Part shown: piece by piece, positions 10,331 through 21,429 of the stretch
Numbering within the stretch: the first letter of the stretch is position 1
Layout: every line of letters begins with the position of its first letter
Origin: Muscardinus avellanarius
Taxonomy: Eukaryota > Chordata > Mammalia > Rodentia > Gliridae
NCBI GenBank assembly: GCA_963383645.1
Contig: OY726572.1
Span: 71,810,356-71,874,355 of the forward strand
Reading direction: 5' to 3'
DNA length: 64,000 nucleotides
Position numbers and translations under genes: made by a program
Notes under the pieces: model-generated
The model's input: only the letters and a program-made list of their open reading frames with translations
Told to the model about the DNA's origin: nothing
Database searches by the model: none

Positions 10331-11890
10331 TATTATTTTTTAAGATTATTTCACCGTGTATTTTCCTTGGCAAAGTGCATGTGGTATATTCTTTAAAATG
10401 TATCATTTATTAAACTTTGGAATGACAGATTTATCCTTTTCAATTTAGAGAAAATCACCTGCATTGGTATAAGGCAATTCTCATTGGCAAATCATTCATC
10501 CAAATTAGATTATTCATAAAACAACCTTGATTATATTTTTTAATGAATACCAACATAGGGCATATGTCCTTGTTTATACTCTATTGGATTCTAATTCTTG
10601 ACACGAGTAGACATAGATTGAGATACATATACCTAAATACATATGTATACATGTATATATAAAAATAGAGACAAGTGGTATATAAACATACACATACGAC
10701 TGTGTGTGTGTGTTAACACACAAAATACATGTGCATACATACACCAAGAAAGTCTTGATGATAAGTATGGAGAAACAGTCCAAAATTTCACTCTAGCTAT
10801 AATCAAGAAGTATGTAAGAAGTCTCAAATAAGACTGCCCCCTTTCAATGCTTCTTCTTAACACTTTTTTTTTTTTGCTTTGTTCATGAGACTATCCTTCA
10901 AAACCAAACTATTCTCCAACTGACTCTCTGCTTCCCTGGAGAATTTTACATTTCTTGCCAGTGGAAAAATAGTTTCTGAGTAAGAGTTGTGACTTTCTTT
11001 TGCAAAACGGTAGAAGGGCAATTGCAAAAGGGGAAGTGAGAGAAAATATTCAGACAGTTCTTGGGTAGGTCAGTTTTAGAAAATAGTGCATGTGGATCTG
11101 GAAATTAAATCCCTTACATCTGTGCATCCACTTGCAACCCCAGAGACTTCTTCCTCTACCACCAAAGCCTAATTGTTCAGACTGTGGCCCTGCGGAAGGA
11201 CTCAGGCAGAACTGATCATTTATTTCCTTAAAAATGGGAATGGAAGAGAATAGATGAAGAGAGAGTTAAAAGTACAGTGTAAATAAGATAAGATTTCCAA
11301 GAGGCTAAAACATTATATTTTAAAGGAAAAAAAGAACTGGAAAACATCAAACAGAATCAGCAAAGCTACTCTAAATTCAAAAGAGTTGCTGAGTTAAAAG
11401 AAAGCTTTACTTCCATCTCAACATTGTACCAATGTTAAATCGAAGGATGCCTAGATGTCTAAAAATCGAACACAGTAACAATAAAGTATGCTTATTTTGA
11501 AGCAGAGTATATAATAAAGGTAAATGGTATGCTTATGCAATACTTTCATGTATTTACTTAATGCAATAACCCTTTATTTCCATAAGACACTTAGCCATAT
11601 TGTCATAAATTAAGGAAAGCTATGGTGGATTTAAATAAAACTAAAGAATTTCTTGGATTTATGGTTTCAAAAATCTGAAGTCCTAACATGAACAATAGAA
11701 ATGAAAGACAATTCCAAGTCTCTAAAATACTATATAAGAGTAGATAAACCTTTCCACTTGCTGTTGAGTTGAGACATGAGAAGCATCAGAGAGAAAAAGA
11801 AATGAATTGAGTTTATTCCAGACCAAGTCTCTGAGAAAAAACTTTCTATATTACATTTCCATCTCTGTCTTAGCTTCACGAAAGAGGAGC
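10331..11890. other. No gene seen; unassigned stretch
   Basis: Contains a TA/CA-rich imperfect tract around 10620-10745. Open frames here sit on low-complexity sequence. Nothing else was recognised. Confidence 0.4.
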
Positions 11891-11907
11891 AAAGAAATCT
11901 CTAGGTA

Positions 11908-12120
11908 GCTGTGCGTGGTGGCGCACGCTTGTAATCCCAGCATTTGGAAGGCTGAGACCGGAGGATTGGAGTTCGCAGACAGCCTCAGCTACTTAGTGAG
12001 GCCCTCTGCAACTCAGTGAGACCTGGTTTCAAAATAAAGAATAAAAAATAGGGCAGGGGCTGTAGCTCGGAGGTAAAATGCCCCTGGATTCCATCCCCAG
12101 ACCCACAAAAAAAAAAAAAA
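11908..12120 (+). repeat. B1-dID-like SINE, type 1, full length
   Basis: Head '..gtgcgtggtggcgcacgcttgtaatcccagc..', middle '..cagcctcagctacttagtgaggccctctgc..', '..agacctggtttcaaaataaag..', tail '..tgtagctcggaggtaaaatgcccctgg..', then a poly-A of about 17. Flanked by a 17-base imperfect duplication (11891-11907 and 12121-12137; 15 of 17 match). Confidence 0.93.
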
Positions 12121-12774
12121 AAAGAAATATTTAGGTAAGTTTTGGGATCCAAGAACAGAAGATCTTGAGCAAGGTTTCATGGGCCTAGAGCAGCATCAAG
12201 TTTCTGAGTTTCCCTGTGTGTATGTTGCTATAGCAATAATGTGAACATAATTGTCCACTGTGTCTATCTATGGGAATGTCTTAGTGTGCTTCCCACAGAG
12301 ACAATGTGGTATAGGCTAATATCAGACAGCTCTCTAAGGAGAATAGAGGGCCGCAAAGAGTGTTATCATGGCCAGGATATTGAACAGGCAGAGTGAAGTG
12401 TGACACTTTGTGAGATCCCAGGTTGATAAACGATGTCTTCAAAATGCCTGAGTGTTATTTCTTTGCTAAATGGGAATTATGGAAATAAAGATGACAAAAA
12501 TATATTTTTCCAATGGTTACCAACAACCTAGAACCTTTCATGGGCTTTGATATAAGTCAGAAACTGATATGCTATCTTGGGAATAAAGAGAGAAAATACT
12601 ATCCTTAATTTGTTAAGAAACTATGAAAAGTTATCTACAAATGGCTAATTTTGTTTGAACAACAGGCCAAAACAGATCATTTGAGATTATACAAAACAAA
12701 TTTGCCTATTTCGGATACTACACTTGAAATATCTTTGTGAACATGGACACATAAAAGAGAACAGCTATAATTTG

Positions 12775-12935
12775 TTGAGTTACTCTCCAGATTCAGTGTT
12801 TAATACTTTGTACACAGTTACCTCCAAACAAACCCATAATTTGTAAATTGTTACTACAACATTTCCATTTTGGAAATAAAGTATAGTGACTTGTCCAAAG
12901 TTGCCATGACAACAGGTGATAGAATAAAAAAAAAA
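12775..12935 (-). repeat. MIR SINE fragment
   Basis: '..ccattttggaaataaagtatagtgacttgtccaaagttgcc..' is the order of the antisense MIR core (ccattttacagatgagg..aagtgacttgcccaagg). Confidence 0.65.
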
Positions 12936-12939
12936 AATA

Positions 12940-13637
12940 ACCCCAAAGAAGATACATCATTTTTTCCTGCTCCTAAAAATGATACCAAACCTTCATGAGT
13001 AGAAGTAGGGATGGGGAGATCAGTGACGGCGTATATCAACAGAGATTCCTTTGAAGGCTTTATGTTGGCTTCCTATTTTATATTATCCTGTTCTACAGCT
13101 CAAGAGATTTTTGCCCTTATCAGTACTGACATTTTGACTGATTAACTTTTTTTCCTGATATGCTACTCTATTTATTGTGGAATGTTTAGCAGTACTAGAT
13201 TCGGGTAAGACTCTTACACTCACCTGTGACAATGTCTGTAGACATCTACAAATATACTCAGAAGAAAAAGAGCCTTTGGTTGAGAATGGTTGGATTACAT
13301 TTGAAGTGGTTGAGTGCTCACCAGAATGGCCTTTTTCTTTACCAACCATTCAGATTCCGGATTTCAGATTTCTTTTGATCTTATAGATAATATTGAAGAT
13401 TTGACTCCATGTAATTAGAAGAGTCAGAGACAAATCTACATTCATTGAGGAAAAGTGCATCATAAGGTCAACTTTCAAGTTTATTACTCAGCTATTCCTT
13501 GATTGTATCGCTTTATCCTATCACTGAAAATTCCTAGCAGGTCACCTACCTTATCTGTTTATAGTATCTTATTTCTTACGTAAAGATCATTATATCTGCC
13601 CATACCATATAATTTTAATAATAAAATTAAACAATAA
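12940..13637. other. No gene seen; unassigned stretch
   Basis: An 88-codon minus frame (13083-13349) and an overlapping 69-codon plus frame (13177-13386) lie here. Neither resembles a protein I know, and mutual overlap on both strands suggests chance. Confidence 0.4.
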
Positions 13638-13826
13638 GCCAGGCATGGTGGCACACACTTGTAATGCTAGTACTTGGGAGGCTAAACAAGGAGGATCACA
13701 GGTTCTAGGAAAGCCTCAGCAAGTAGTGAGACTCTCATCAATCTAGTGAAATCCTGTTTGAAAATAAAAAAATAAAATAAAATAAGGCTGGGAGTATAGC
13801 TTGGAGGTAGAATGCCCTTGGGTTAA
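13638..13826 (+). repeat. B1-dID-like SINE, type 1
   Basis: 'gccaggcatggtggcacaca' head, '..aagcctcagcaagtagtgagactc..', and tail '..gggagtatagcttggaggtagaatgcccttggg..'. The tail end is truncated before the usual CCAGACCC. Confidence 0.9.
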
Positions 13827-14139
13827 AAAACACAAAATTTATTTAAGTATAAAGCAAGGAGACACGTACCTAGACCATAACCAGAGAGAAAAAATAAAAC
13901 AACAATGTCATTACCATAGAGGTATTTGATTAATAACTTCACTCAGTTTCATTTTCTCAATATGAGCATCCATCTCTAGATAGTTTTGACTATCCATTTA
14001 TGTAGACATATATAAGATTAGGAGACTTTAATAACTTTCAACAAATTACTCTAACAAAATATGTCAGAAGCAATGCTAACATTTTAAATTGTTCTTCTAG
14101 GAACACATAGTATATATTTTCATGAACTATCAAAAGAAA

Positions 14140-14938
14140 AAAAATGACTTCCGGGAAGATGGCGACCGAGAAAAGCGGGGCTTAAGAGCCCCGCTAACAA
14201 CCAATCTCCAGTACCACAAAATCAACGCCTTTCATAGCCAGAAAACACCATCACCAGAGAAACAAAAAAATCACCAGGCTCCAGAGAGAAAGCGGTCTGA
14301 GAACAGAGCTCAGAGCCACAGAGGAGATACACCGGCCTCACGCCCGAGGACGCGGCAGCAGCGCCATACTGCCGGAAGCAGCGGCGAATTCACCGGATGG
14401 CTACAGCAAGCCGAGGTGAGCCACTGCGGAACAGCCAGGCGGGATTTTTCAGCGCAGGGAACATCTAAAGCTCCCAGTGGCTGAGCTCAGCACACACTGC
14501 AAGAACTCAGAGTGGAATTCAAAACCAAGAAGAAATAAGCCAGCCTCACGGCCGAGGGCGTGGCAGCAGCACCATATTGCCACCGGCGGCAGCAGCAGTG
14601 AATTCAACGAGTCCAGTACAGCTACATCTGCGAACTCAAGAACAGTGAGTCAAATTGCGGGCCACAGAGGAGAAATCCCAGTACTGTACTTCCTGGGACT
14701 TGACCCAGTGGGGTAGTAGTGGTGGCAGAGATATCACACCATAGGAGAACGTGCAACCTGGCACCCCCCCATAGTCTAAAGCAGCCTCTATCGACTCCCT
14801 GGGTCGGAGACTCTGTGATACAACACAGTAAAGGAGTAGTGGGGTCTGAGATACTACAGACTCGAGATCCAGAGCACCTTAAGTGAAGTCATAGTGACCC
14901 AAGGGAAGAACCCAGAGAAGGCACAAACTTCCAAAATC
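14140..14938 (+). repeat. L1 5' UTR with two related GC-rich blocks
   Basis: Begins with an L1-type 5' end ('cttccgggaagatggcgacc'), showing that the element was not 5'-truncated. A GC-rich block at 14321-14392 ('..cggcctcacgcccgaggacg..') recurs at 14529-14605 ('..cagcctcacggccgagggcg..') with a 208-base offset. It is richer in G+C and CpG than its surroundings, as expected for an internal L1 promoter. The 120- and 79-codon frames over it are unsupported as genes. Confidence 0.75.
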
Positions 14939-15680
14939 ATGGGAAAGAGGAATAACACTGGAGCAATGAATGCCCACAACCCCACAACATCATAACCCGA
15001 TAAAACAGAAAATCAGAGATTTCTAGAAGATCAAATCAGGAAAATAACTGTAGAAATAATAGAGGTGCTTCGAAAAGAACTCAGAGAGAGCCAAAAAGAG
15101 ATAAAGGATGCAATTAATGAAGTAAAGGCCTCAATTCAAAGCACAAACAACCGATTAGACCACATGGAGAACAGAATCTCGCTCTTAGAAAATGATCATT
15201 CCAAAAATGAACGCATAGTTTCTAATCTAGAAAAAAATATCCAACAGCAGGAATCTGACATTGAATAAATATGGGCCCATTTTAAGAGAGCTAACCTAAG
15301 AATAATTGGAATAGAGGAGGGAAAAGAAAGTGAAACCAAAGGGATCAACAATCTCTTCAAGGAAGTAATAGCAGAAAATTTTCCAAACATAGAGCAAGAG
15401 GTTGATACACAGATCCAGGAAACTTATAGAACTCCCTTTAGACAGGATCGGAGAAGAGGATCCCCACGCCAATTGACCAATGTGGAAGCCAAGCAGAGAA
15501 TCTTAAAGGCAACAAAAACAAAGGGCCAAGTGACATTCAGAGGCAAACCAATTAGAATCACTCCAGACTTCCCAAACCAAGTCATGAAAGTCAGAAGGGC
15601 TTGGAGTAACATATTCCAAACTCTGAAAGAAAATAACTTCCAGCCAAAAATTTCCTACCCAGCAAAACTTTCGATAATAT
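14939..15680 (+). pseudogene. L1 ORF1 fossil, two stop codons, C-terminus missing
   Basis: ORF1 encodes the RNA-binding chaperone of the L1 particle. An in-frame ATG (MGKRNN..) at 14939 resembles the usual ORF1p start. Stops interrupt it at 14993 (TAA) and 15266 (TAA). The 15065-15268 segment is rich in E, K and heptad-like residues, as in the ORF1p coiled coil. The following segment (..LRIIGIEEG..AENFPNI..) corresponds to the RNA-recognition domain, and ..KPIRITPDF..NFQPKISYPAKL.. to the C-terminal domain. The frame is continuous across both stops, so the damage is mainly nonsense changes. Homology ends at about 15677, before the final C-terminal residues, where it joins inverted L1 sequence. 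It cannot encode a full protein. Confidence 0.88.
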
Positions 15681-15683
15681 AGG

Positions 15684-15875
15684 GAAGAATTTAGTTCTAG
15701 GCTTGTATTTAACTCCAATGGTTTATATATCTGCCTTTAGAACAGTACTGCACTGTTTCAATTATTGTAGCTTTATATGGTTTGAAATCAGAAAATATAT
15801 ATCATCTAGCTTTGTTCTTTTTCAAGATCATTTTGGGTATTTAGAATCCATATTCCATATTAGGATAGATTTTTT
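15684..15875 (-). repeat. Inverted L1 ORF2 fragment
   Basis: '..ccaatggtttatatatctgcc..', '..cagtactgcactgtttcaattattgtagctttatatggtttgaaatcag..' and '..ctagctttgttctttttcaagatcattttggg..' match antisense mid/late ORF2 order. It is opposite in orientation to the ORF1 piece it abuts. Confidence 0.85.
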
Positions 15876-16071
15876 TCTGAAAAATAAATATATAAATATA
15901 TGATAGTTTCACCTAAAAAAATAGAAAAAAAATATTCTCTGGTAAGAAAGAAAGCAAAAATAAATATTGAAATGTTATCTTTAAGTCATCAAAAGCTTGG
16001 TATCAGACAAATGAAACTGTTATGTGAGATTATCATTTTTAATTTTGGATAAATTGCTATAATACTAGATG

Positions 16072-16228
16072 TCAACCACTAAGCCAAGCATGGGAAGGAG
16101 GGATGGGGAGGGAATGGGGTGGGGATCGGGTGGGGGCTGACTGGGCAATGTGTGCATGTATGTCTACAAAAGTTTGTATCCCACTATGATGTATGAATAC
16201 AGTGCATCAATAAAATAAAATTAAAAAA
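16072..16228 (+). repeat. L1 3' UTR end
   Basis: 'actaagccaagcatgggaag' followed by a G-rich tract, '..gtatgaatacagtgcatcaataaaataaaatt..'. The same sequence recurs at about 35250 and 42290 in the window, each ending in an AATAAA-like signal and A-rich tail. This identifies a shared L1 3' terminus. Confidence 0.85.
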
Positions 16229-16229
16229 A

Positions 16230-18680
16230 ACAATAAAACTTAATCTGGCCTAAAAAAAAATCTTCACTAAATATAAAAATAAAAATAACTGTAACATTAA
16301 GAAAAAAAAGAAAAAAAATGTCCAGAGCAAGAACTAAAATTATGAATACACTATAAACACTTGGATAAATCTGAGTATGCTGCAAAGTGGCAGGGATAAA
16401 ATCTAACCATGACATGTCCCTCGTCTTCTGGTGATGCCCAGCAAGGATTCTACAATTGGAAAAATCATTTGTTGTTGAAGAGCACAGCTAAGGTTGTTAA
16501 GTAATTACACAAGTTTAATTGCATTAATTATATACGTATATAATTTTACTCATGATATTTTACACTTAATATAATTAATTGATTCTACGACATAAAATGC
16601 AACTAAATTTTGATCAAAACTTAATGTTAAAAGGAAGTAAATCTAGGACCAATGGAAGGATTAATTTATCACTGACTCCATTACTTCCAGATATGGCATG
16701 CACTTACACAAAACATTCTAGAGAGTAGAGGAGGTTTAAATGGATGCTGAATCACAATATATAATCTTTAGAAGGTAAAATGTAAAAATAGAAAAGGAAG
16801 TATGGTATTTACCTTCACTATACCAACACTTTATTCTCTGCCATTAGTCCTACAATGATAAATAATATTCAGCTGTTTTCTGTATATAACACAGGTAATG
16901 TTTTATGTGCATAGATAAGTCTTTCTGTCAACTCTTTCTCTAAACTCATAAAATAAACAAGGTTTAAGAAGATAGTCTTAATGCAACTTACAGTCCTTGC
17001 TAGGAACATCTACAGCAAAGAATAGTTTTCATCAGCTATAAAAATATGGCAACTAATTGATTTATAATATCTCAAATATTTGGTTTGTAGAATGAGAAAT
17101 AAAATCTTGATTATCTGATTTGAAAGAGCTGGGTATAACAAATTGCTAAGAGTATCTTTTTAATTAAGATGACCTTTTAGTAAAACTAGGCTATTACATT
17201 TATAGTTGGCCAAATATATTATTTCTATGAACTATCAATCATAAAAAGTATTTAATATAATTTTAAAAAGCAGAAGTGTCAATGGTCATTTTAAACATGA
17301 AAAGTTGAGCTTATTAAATATGCCATTCTGAGCAGGTAACCGTGTGAAGTTTTAAATATGCTTTGCACTTCACAACAGCTTCATATTACACAGAGACTCG
17401 ACTCTCTAATGAATTCTATTTGTTGACTCATGCAAAAAACCAAGGTAATTGCATTATCTCAACCCCACTGACTTTTAAGCCATGACGCTAGAGCTATACC
17501 ACCTCATATTTTAAACAAAAATATATTAAAAATAACCAAGTCGCTTTGAGGAAATGGGGGCATAACCTTTTCACAGAAAAAAAAAATTGGAAACTCATTG
17601 AAATAGAAAAAAGTATACTTCTAGGAGGGATATTTAACTCACTCGATAAATGTAAAACATTAACATAGCTCTTGTAAAAGTTATCAAAATGATTAAAGAG
17701 AACATAAAAAGTATATTACAAAATTAATTGAATCATGTTTGATAGAAAATATAAGGCCAGAATATTTAATGAATAACCATTTCATACTTTTTGTTTCTCT
17801 GGGCCTTTTAATAATACATCAGTGCCCTTTAAAATATTTTGTCTCCCCTGAATAAATAATGAAACAAATAAGCACATATTTATCCAGTATTAGTAATATA
17901 TCATTTTTGTGTTACTTTCATCTACACAGGATGGAAGAGAAAATATTTAGGGTTGACCAAATAATTATGAAAAGTGAACATTGTACACTTAAGTATATAT
18001 AAATATAGCTTTTCTATATAGCCAATTATTATCAAGTTGTTAAAGAGATATAAAGGCTTATAACTTATGTAGCAATTATTTTACATGGAATCTTGTACTA
18101 AATTTCTTAAAATAAAAAAAAATGTAGGTCACAAAATTGTACTTCAGAGACTGAAATGTCATTTACACACAGATGCATATGGGTGTGCATATATACATAT
18201 ATACGTGGGTGTGGGTGTGTATATATGTATATATAATTTATAATGTATATAATATATAATTTATATTTTTAAGCTAGGAAATGAACAAAAGTTATGTCAT
18301 TTAGTGAATAAAAATATAAAAAATAATCTTGACATAGATTATATAATATAGAAATCAACAGAGTAGTAACATGGATTTTTAAACTCATATTTTGTATTTA
18401 AACAATTATTACTTAGTGTTGAGGGTAGAAATATGTGTCAATAGGTTGTGATCAAAAAGCTACAGTTTTTACTTTGGATGATGATTATTAGAAAAACACT
18501 AATTATTTTCAAAAGAAAGATAAGATAGTTACTAGCATAGATATATGCAAATATATATCTAACTGTGAGCTTTTTAAGTAGAAAACTCTACTTCCTTCAA
18601 GGACATATGGGACATTGTGTCAAATGTTACTGATGCAATGGATGGAACCTCAAAACATTTTTGTTTTTACTTTTTTTTTT
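16230..18680. other. No gene seen; very AT-rich unassigned stretch
   Basis: Contains a TG/TA-rich imperfect tract at 18170-18265 and possibly a weak MIR trace near 17370-17500. No coding sequence was recognised. Confidence 0.4.
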
Positions 18681-18687
18681 TCTTTTT

Positions 18688-18862
18688 GGTGATACTGGGG
18701 TTCCTGGAAGCCCTTCTACCTCCGGGCTACACTCCCAGACCTATTTTATATTATTTGGAAACAGGGTCTCTTAAGCCAGCAAGGCTGACTACAAACCTGC
18801 ACGATCCTCCTGTCTCCTCCTCCCAAGCACAAGGATTACAAGCATGTGCCACCACGCCCAGG
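18688..18862 (-). repeat. Type-2 B1-dID-like SINE
   Basis: 'atactggggttcctggaagc', '..gggctacactcccagacc..', 'tatttggaaacagggtctct', '..taagccagcaaggctgac..' and '..gtgccaccacgcccagg'. Close to the other type-2 copies. Confidence 0.93.
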
Positions 18863-19122
18863 AAAACTTTTAAGAGTGTAAACCACAAGGGTCCCTGTTT
18901 TGTGGATAGGCAGCAATACAACCAGAACTAAATAACAAAGCAAACCATACAACCCTACCCATTAGAAGTTAAGAAACATTCATGCAAGTGTCTCAAGAAA
19001 GATTGACTCAAAACTGCCCTGATTGTTTCTTTAGAAAGTAAGGAGCTGAGACCAAGCAATGTTGTGTTCACAGTTTTTATATTCAAGCTAAGAAGATGTG
19101 AAGGTACAGAAGTTATTACTTT

Positions 19123-19124
<2 letters not shown>

Positions 19125-19167
<43 letters not shown>
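19125..19167. repeat. (GT)n microsatellite at a SINE tail
   Basis: About 21 GT units ending exactly at the ID-tail complement of the adjacent minus-strand SINE. Confidence 0.9.
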
Positions 19168-19174
<7 letters not shown>

Positions 19175-19304
19175 GGATTGAACCGACCGACATTGTACCT
19201 CTGAGCTACACCAACAACCCTATTTATCTTTTATTTGTAAGTGACTCTCCTATGTCAAGCTTCCCAACTATTGGAATTACAGGTGTGCAACATCACAGCT
19301 GGGT
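19168..19304 (-). repeat. B1-dID-like SINE, internally deleted
   Basis: 'ttactagggattgaaccgac', '..ctgagctacaccaacaacc..' and '..ggaattacaggtgtgcaacatcacagctgg'. The central 'tacttagtgagg' region is missing. Confidence 0.85.
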
Positions 19305-19769
19305 AGACATCCTTTTTAAGGCTAAGATTCTGCAACTCTCTGCAAATATAGAATAAAATCAAGAACAAATTATGAATTTAATTTTTAAATTTAATTTGAA
19401 AACTAAATGAGATGATTGCCCACTTTAAAATCCAGCATACATATATCAAATTATTTTAAGGCTAAAATATTATATTTTTCTTCTTCCTTCTTTCCTTTTA
19501 CTTTTCTTTTTCTACTTTCTCTTCCTCCTTCCATCATAGGAAAAATAATAATCTTTGAGGAAGAAATTAGTACAAAAAATCTATTGAGTGAAAGGACATT
19601 ATGCTAAGAAGTCCTATTTTCCTAATATTTAAATTTAGGGCGAAGGCAATCAGAATCAAAACAAGGTTATATTTAGAAATTAATAATGTTAATATGGTAA
19701 GAAAAACATAAACTTTCTTAAATTATCAAATAATAATTATAGCTGACACTAATTACTGGAAGTATCTGA

Positions 19770-19856
19770 AAGACATTGCTGTTTTGTTTTAAGTGTATTA
19801 TTTCATTTAATCCTCAGAACAAAACTACATAGAAGGCAGTATCATTTTGGAGATCA
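19770..19856 (-). repeat. MIR fragment
   Basis: '..attatttcatttaatcctcagaacaaaactacatagaaggcag..' follows the MIR antisense order (atttaatcctcacaacaaccctatgagg). A SINE is inserted directly to the right. Confidence 0.6.
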
Positions 19857-20008
19857 TGGACAGCCTCAGCTACTTAGTGAGGCCCTCAGCAACATACTGA
19901 GACCCTGTTTCAAAATAAAGAATAAATTTTAGGGCAGGTGGTGTAGCTCGGAGGTTAAATATCCCTGGGTTCCATCCCCAGACCCACAAAAAAAATAAAA
20001 AAATAAAT
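19857..20008 (+). repeat. B1-dID-like SINE, type 1, 5'-truncated
   Basis: Starts inside the B1 part ('gacagcctcagctacttagt'), then '..ccctgtttcaaaataaag..', tail '..tgtagctcggaggttaaat..ccctgggttccatccc..' and an A-rich end. The head is missing. Confidence 0.9.
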
Positions 20009-20009
20009 G

Positions 20010-21210
20010 TGAAATGATTGCAGCGGGAATCCTTTGAGCACTGTTATCAATGTCGTGGCTATTACAAAGTGGACCAAGCTACCAGGCCCCAGGTATGGGT
20101 ATTTTGAAGATGATACCTTATATTTGAATATAAAATGATCTTTGCACTATCAAACAATGAAAGCTATTCAGCATCAAGCAATTAAAACAATACTGCATTG
20201 GCAACCAAAAGATAGATGACATTGAATATTCTTCAAATAGGTAGAAGGATGTGATGAAAACCTTGTGCTGGATAACATCACCTGTGATTGTGGTCTACTA
20301 GGGGGCAAACACCAGAAATAAATTTATCTTGTAATATTTAGAAAGAAATTAAATATTTGCTATAAAAATAACTATATTTTCATCACTGATCTCTCAGAAT
20401 GTTAATGCCAAATAAACAAAAACGCAGAAGCTTCTTTTATGTTTGCAAATCAGTACCAATTCAGTGGTTATGAATTAATTAATTGATATTGAAGTGATTT
20501 TTAGAAAGGCAATGCAAATACAATTTATTTTTAATGGCTGCTGTGTTACATTACATATTATTTTCCAAACACTAAACTATGTTCACAAAAGTTTCCCTTA
20601 GATAAGCATACACTAGAAAAAATGTAGATGCCTTAGGAAAATTTAGAATACATTTTATTTCTTCAGCCACAGAGATTAGATTTTGCAAAGAATGTGTATA
20701 ACACTTTAATGTAACAATCTTGATTGGGCATTTCATATTTAAATTATGAAGTACTCTCCCAAGTTTAATGAGAAAATCTTATTATTTTTCTATTGTACAT
20801 GTAAGAGATATTTACATTACTTACTCTCACAAAAATCAACCCCCTGATGAATGAAATTTGGTAAAACTGCCTGGGAAAATGCTATGTCATTAATATAATC
20901 CACTTTAATAAATATGTAGTAATCTTCTTGCCTCAATATTCCTATATTCCTATCACCTTAAACTGATACTGATATGGTATAATTAAACTAAATCCTTAGA
21001 ATTAAAAATAAGGTACATAGTTTACTAACAGCCCACTCGAAGAGGGAAGACTGCTTTTGTTGTTGTTTCTATACTTGTAAAAATATTTTAATGCCATATA
21101 CCTAATGCCTAATGTTATATACCTTAACTGGTTCCACATAGATGCTCAAAAATACTTGTTGCACAAATAAATTGTGTAAAACCCCTATATTCTTTGTGTT
21201 AAACATTTTT
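20010..21210. other. No gene seen; unassigned stretch
   Basis: AT-rich sequence with no recognised repeat or coding feature. Confidence 0.4.
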
Positions 21211-21226
21211 AAAAATCGCCTCATTT

Positions 21227-21412
21227 TTTTTTGTGTGCGGTACTGGGGTTCCTGGAAGCCCTTCTACCTCCGGGCTACACTCCCAGACCTATTTTATATT
21301 TTATTTGGAAACAGAGTCTCTTAAGCCAGCGCGGCTGGCTTCGAACCAGCGCAATCCTCCTGTCTCAGCCTCCCAAGCGCGGGGATTACAAGCATGCGCC
21401 ACCATGCCCGGC
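21227..21412 (-). repeat. Type-2 SINE with perfect 16-bp TSD
   Basis: A full type-2 copy, with its poly-T side at 21222-21232. The exact duplication AAAAATCGCCTCATTT is present at 21211-21226 and 21413-21428. The minus strand keeps a Pol III B-box-like motif (GGTTCGAAGCC). The perfect duplication and low divergence indicate recent insertion. Confidence 0.96.
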
Positions 21413-21429
21413 AAAAATCGCCTCATTTA

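Noticed and set aside
14122..14716. Plus frames of 120 and 79 codons, R/S/Q-rich, considered as a possible gene or an ORF0-like product
   Set aside because: They lie in the L1 5' UTR. Known primate ORF0 is antisense, and these sense frames have no support beyond being open.
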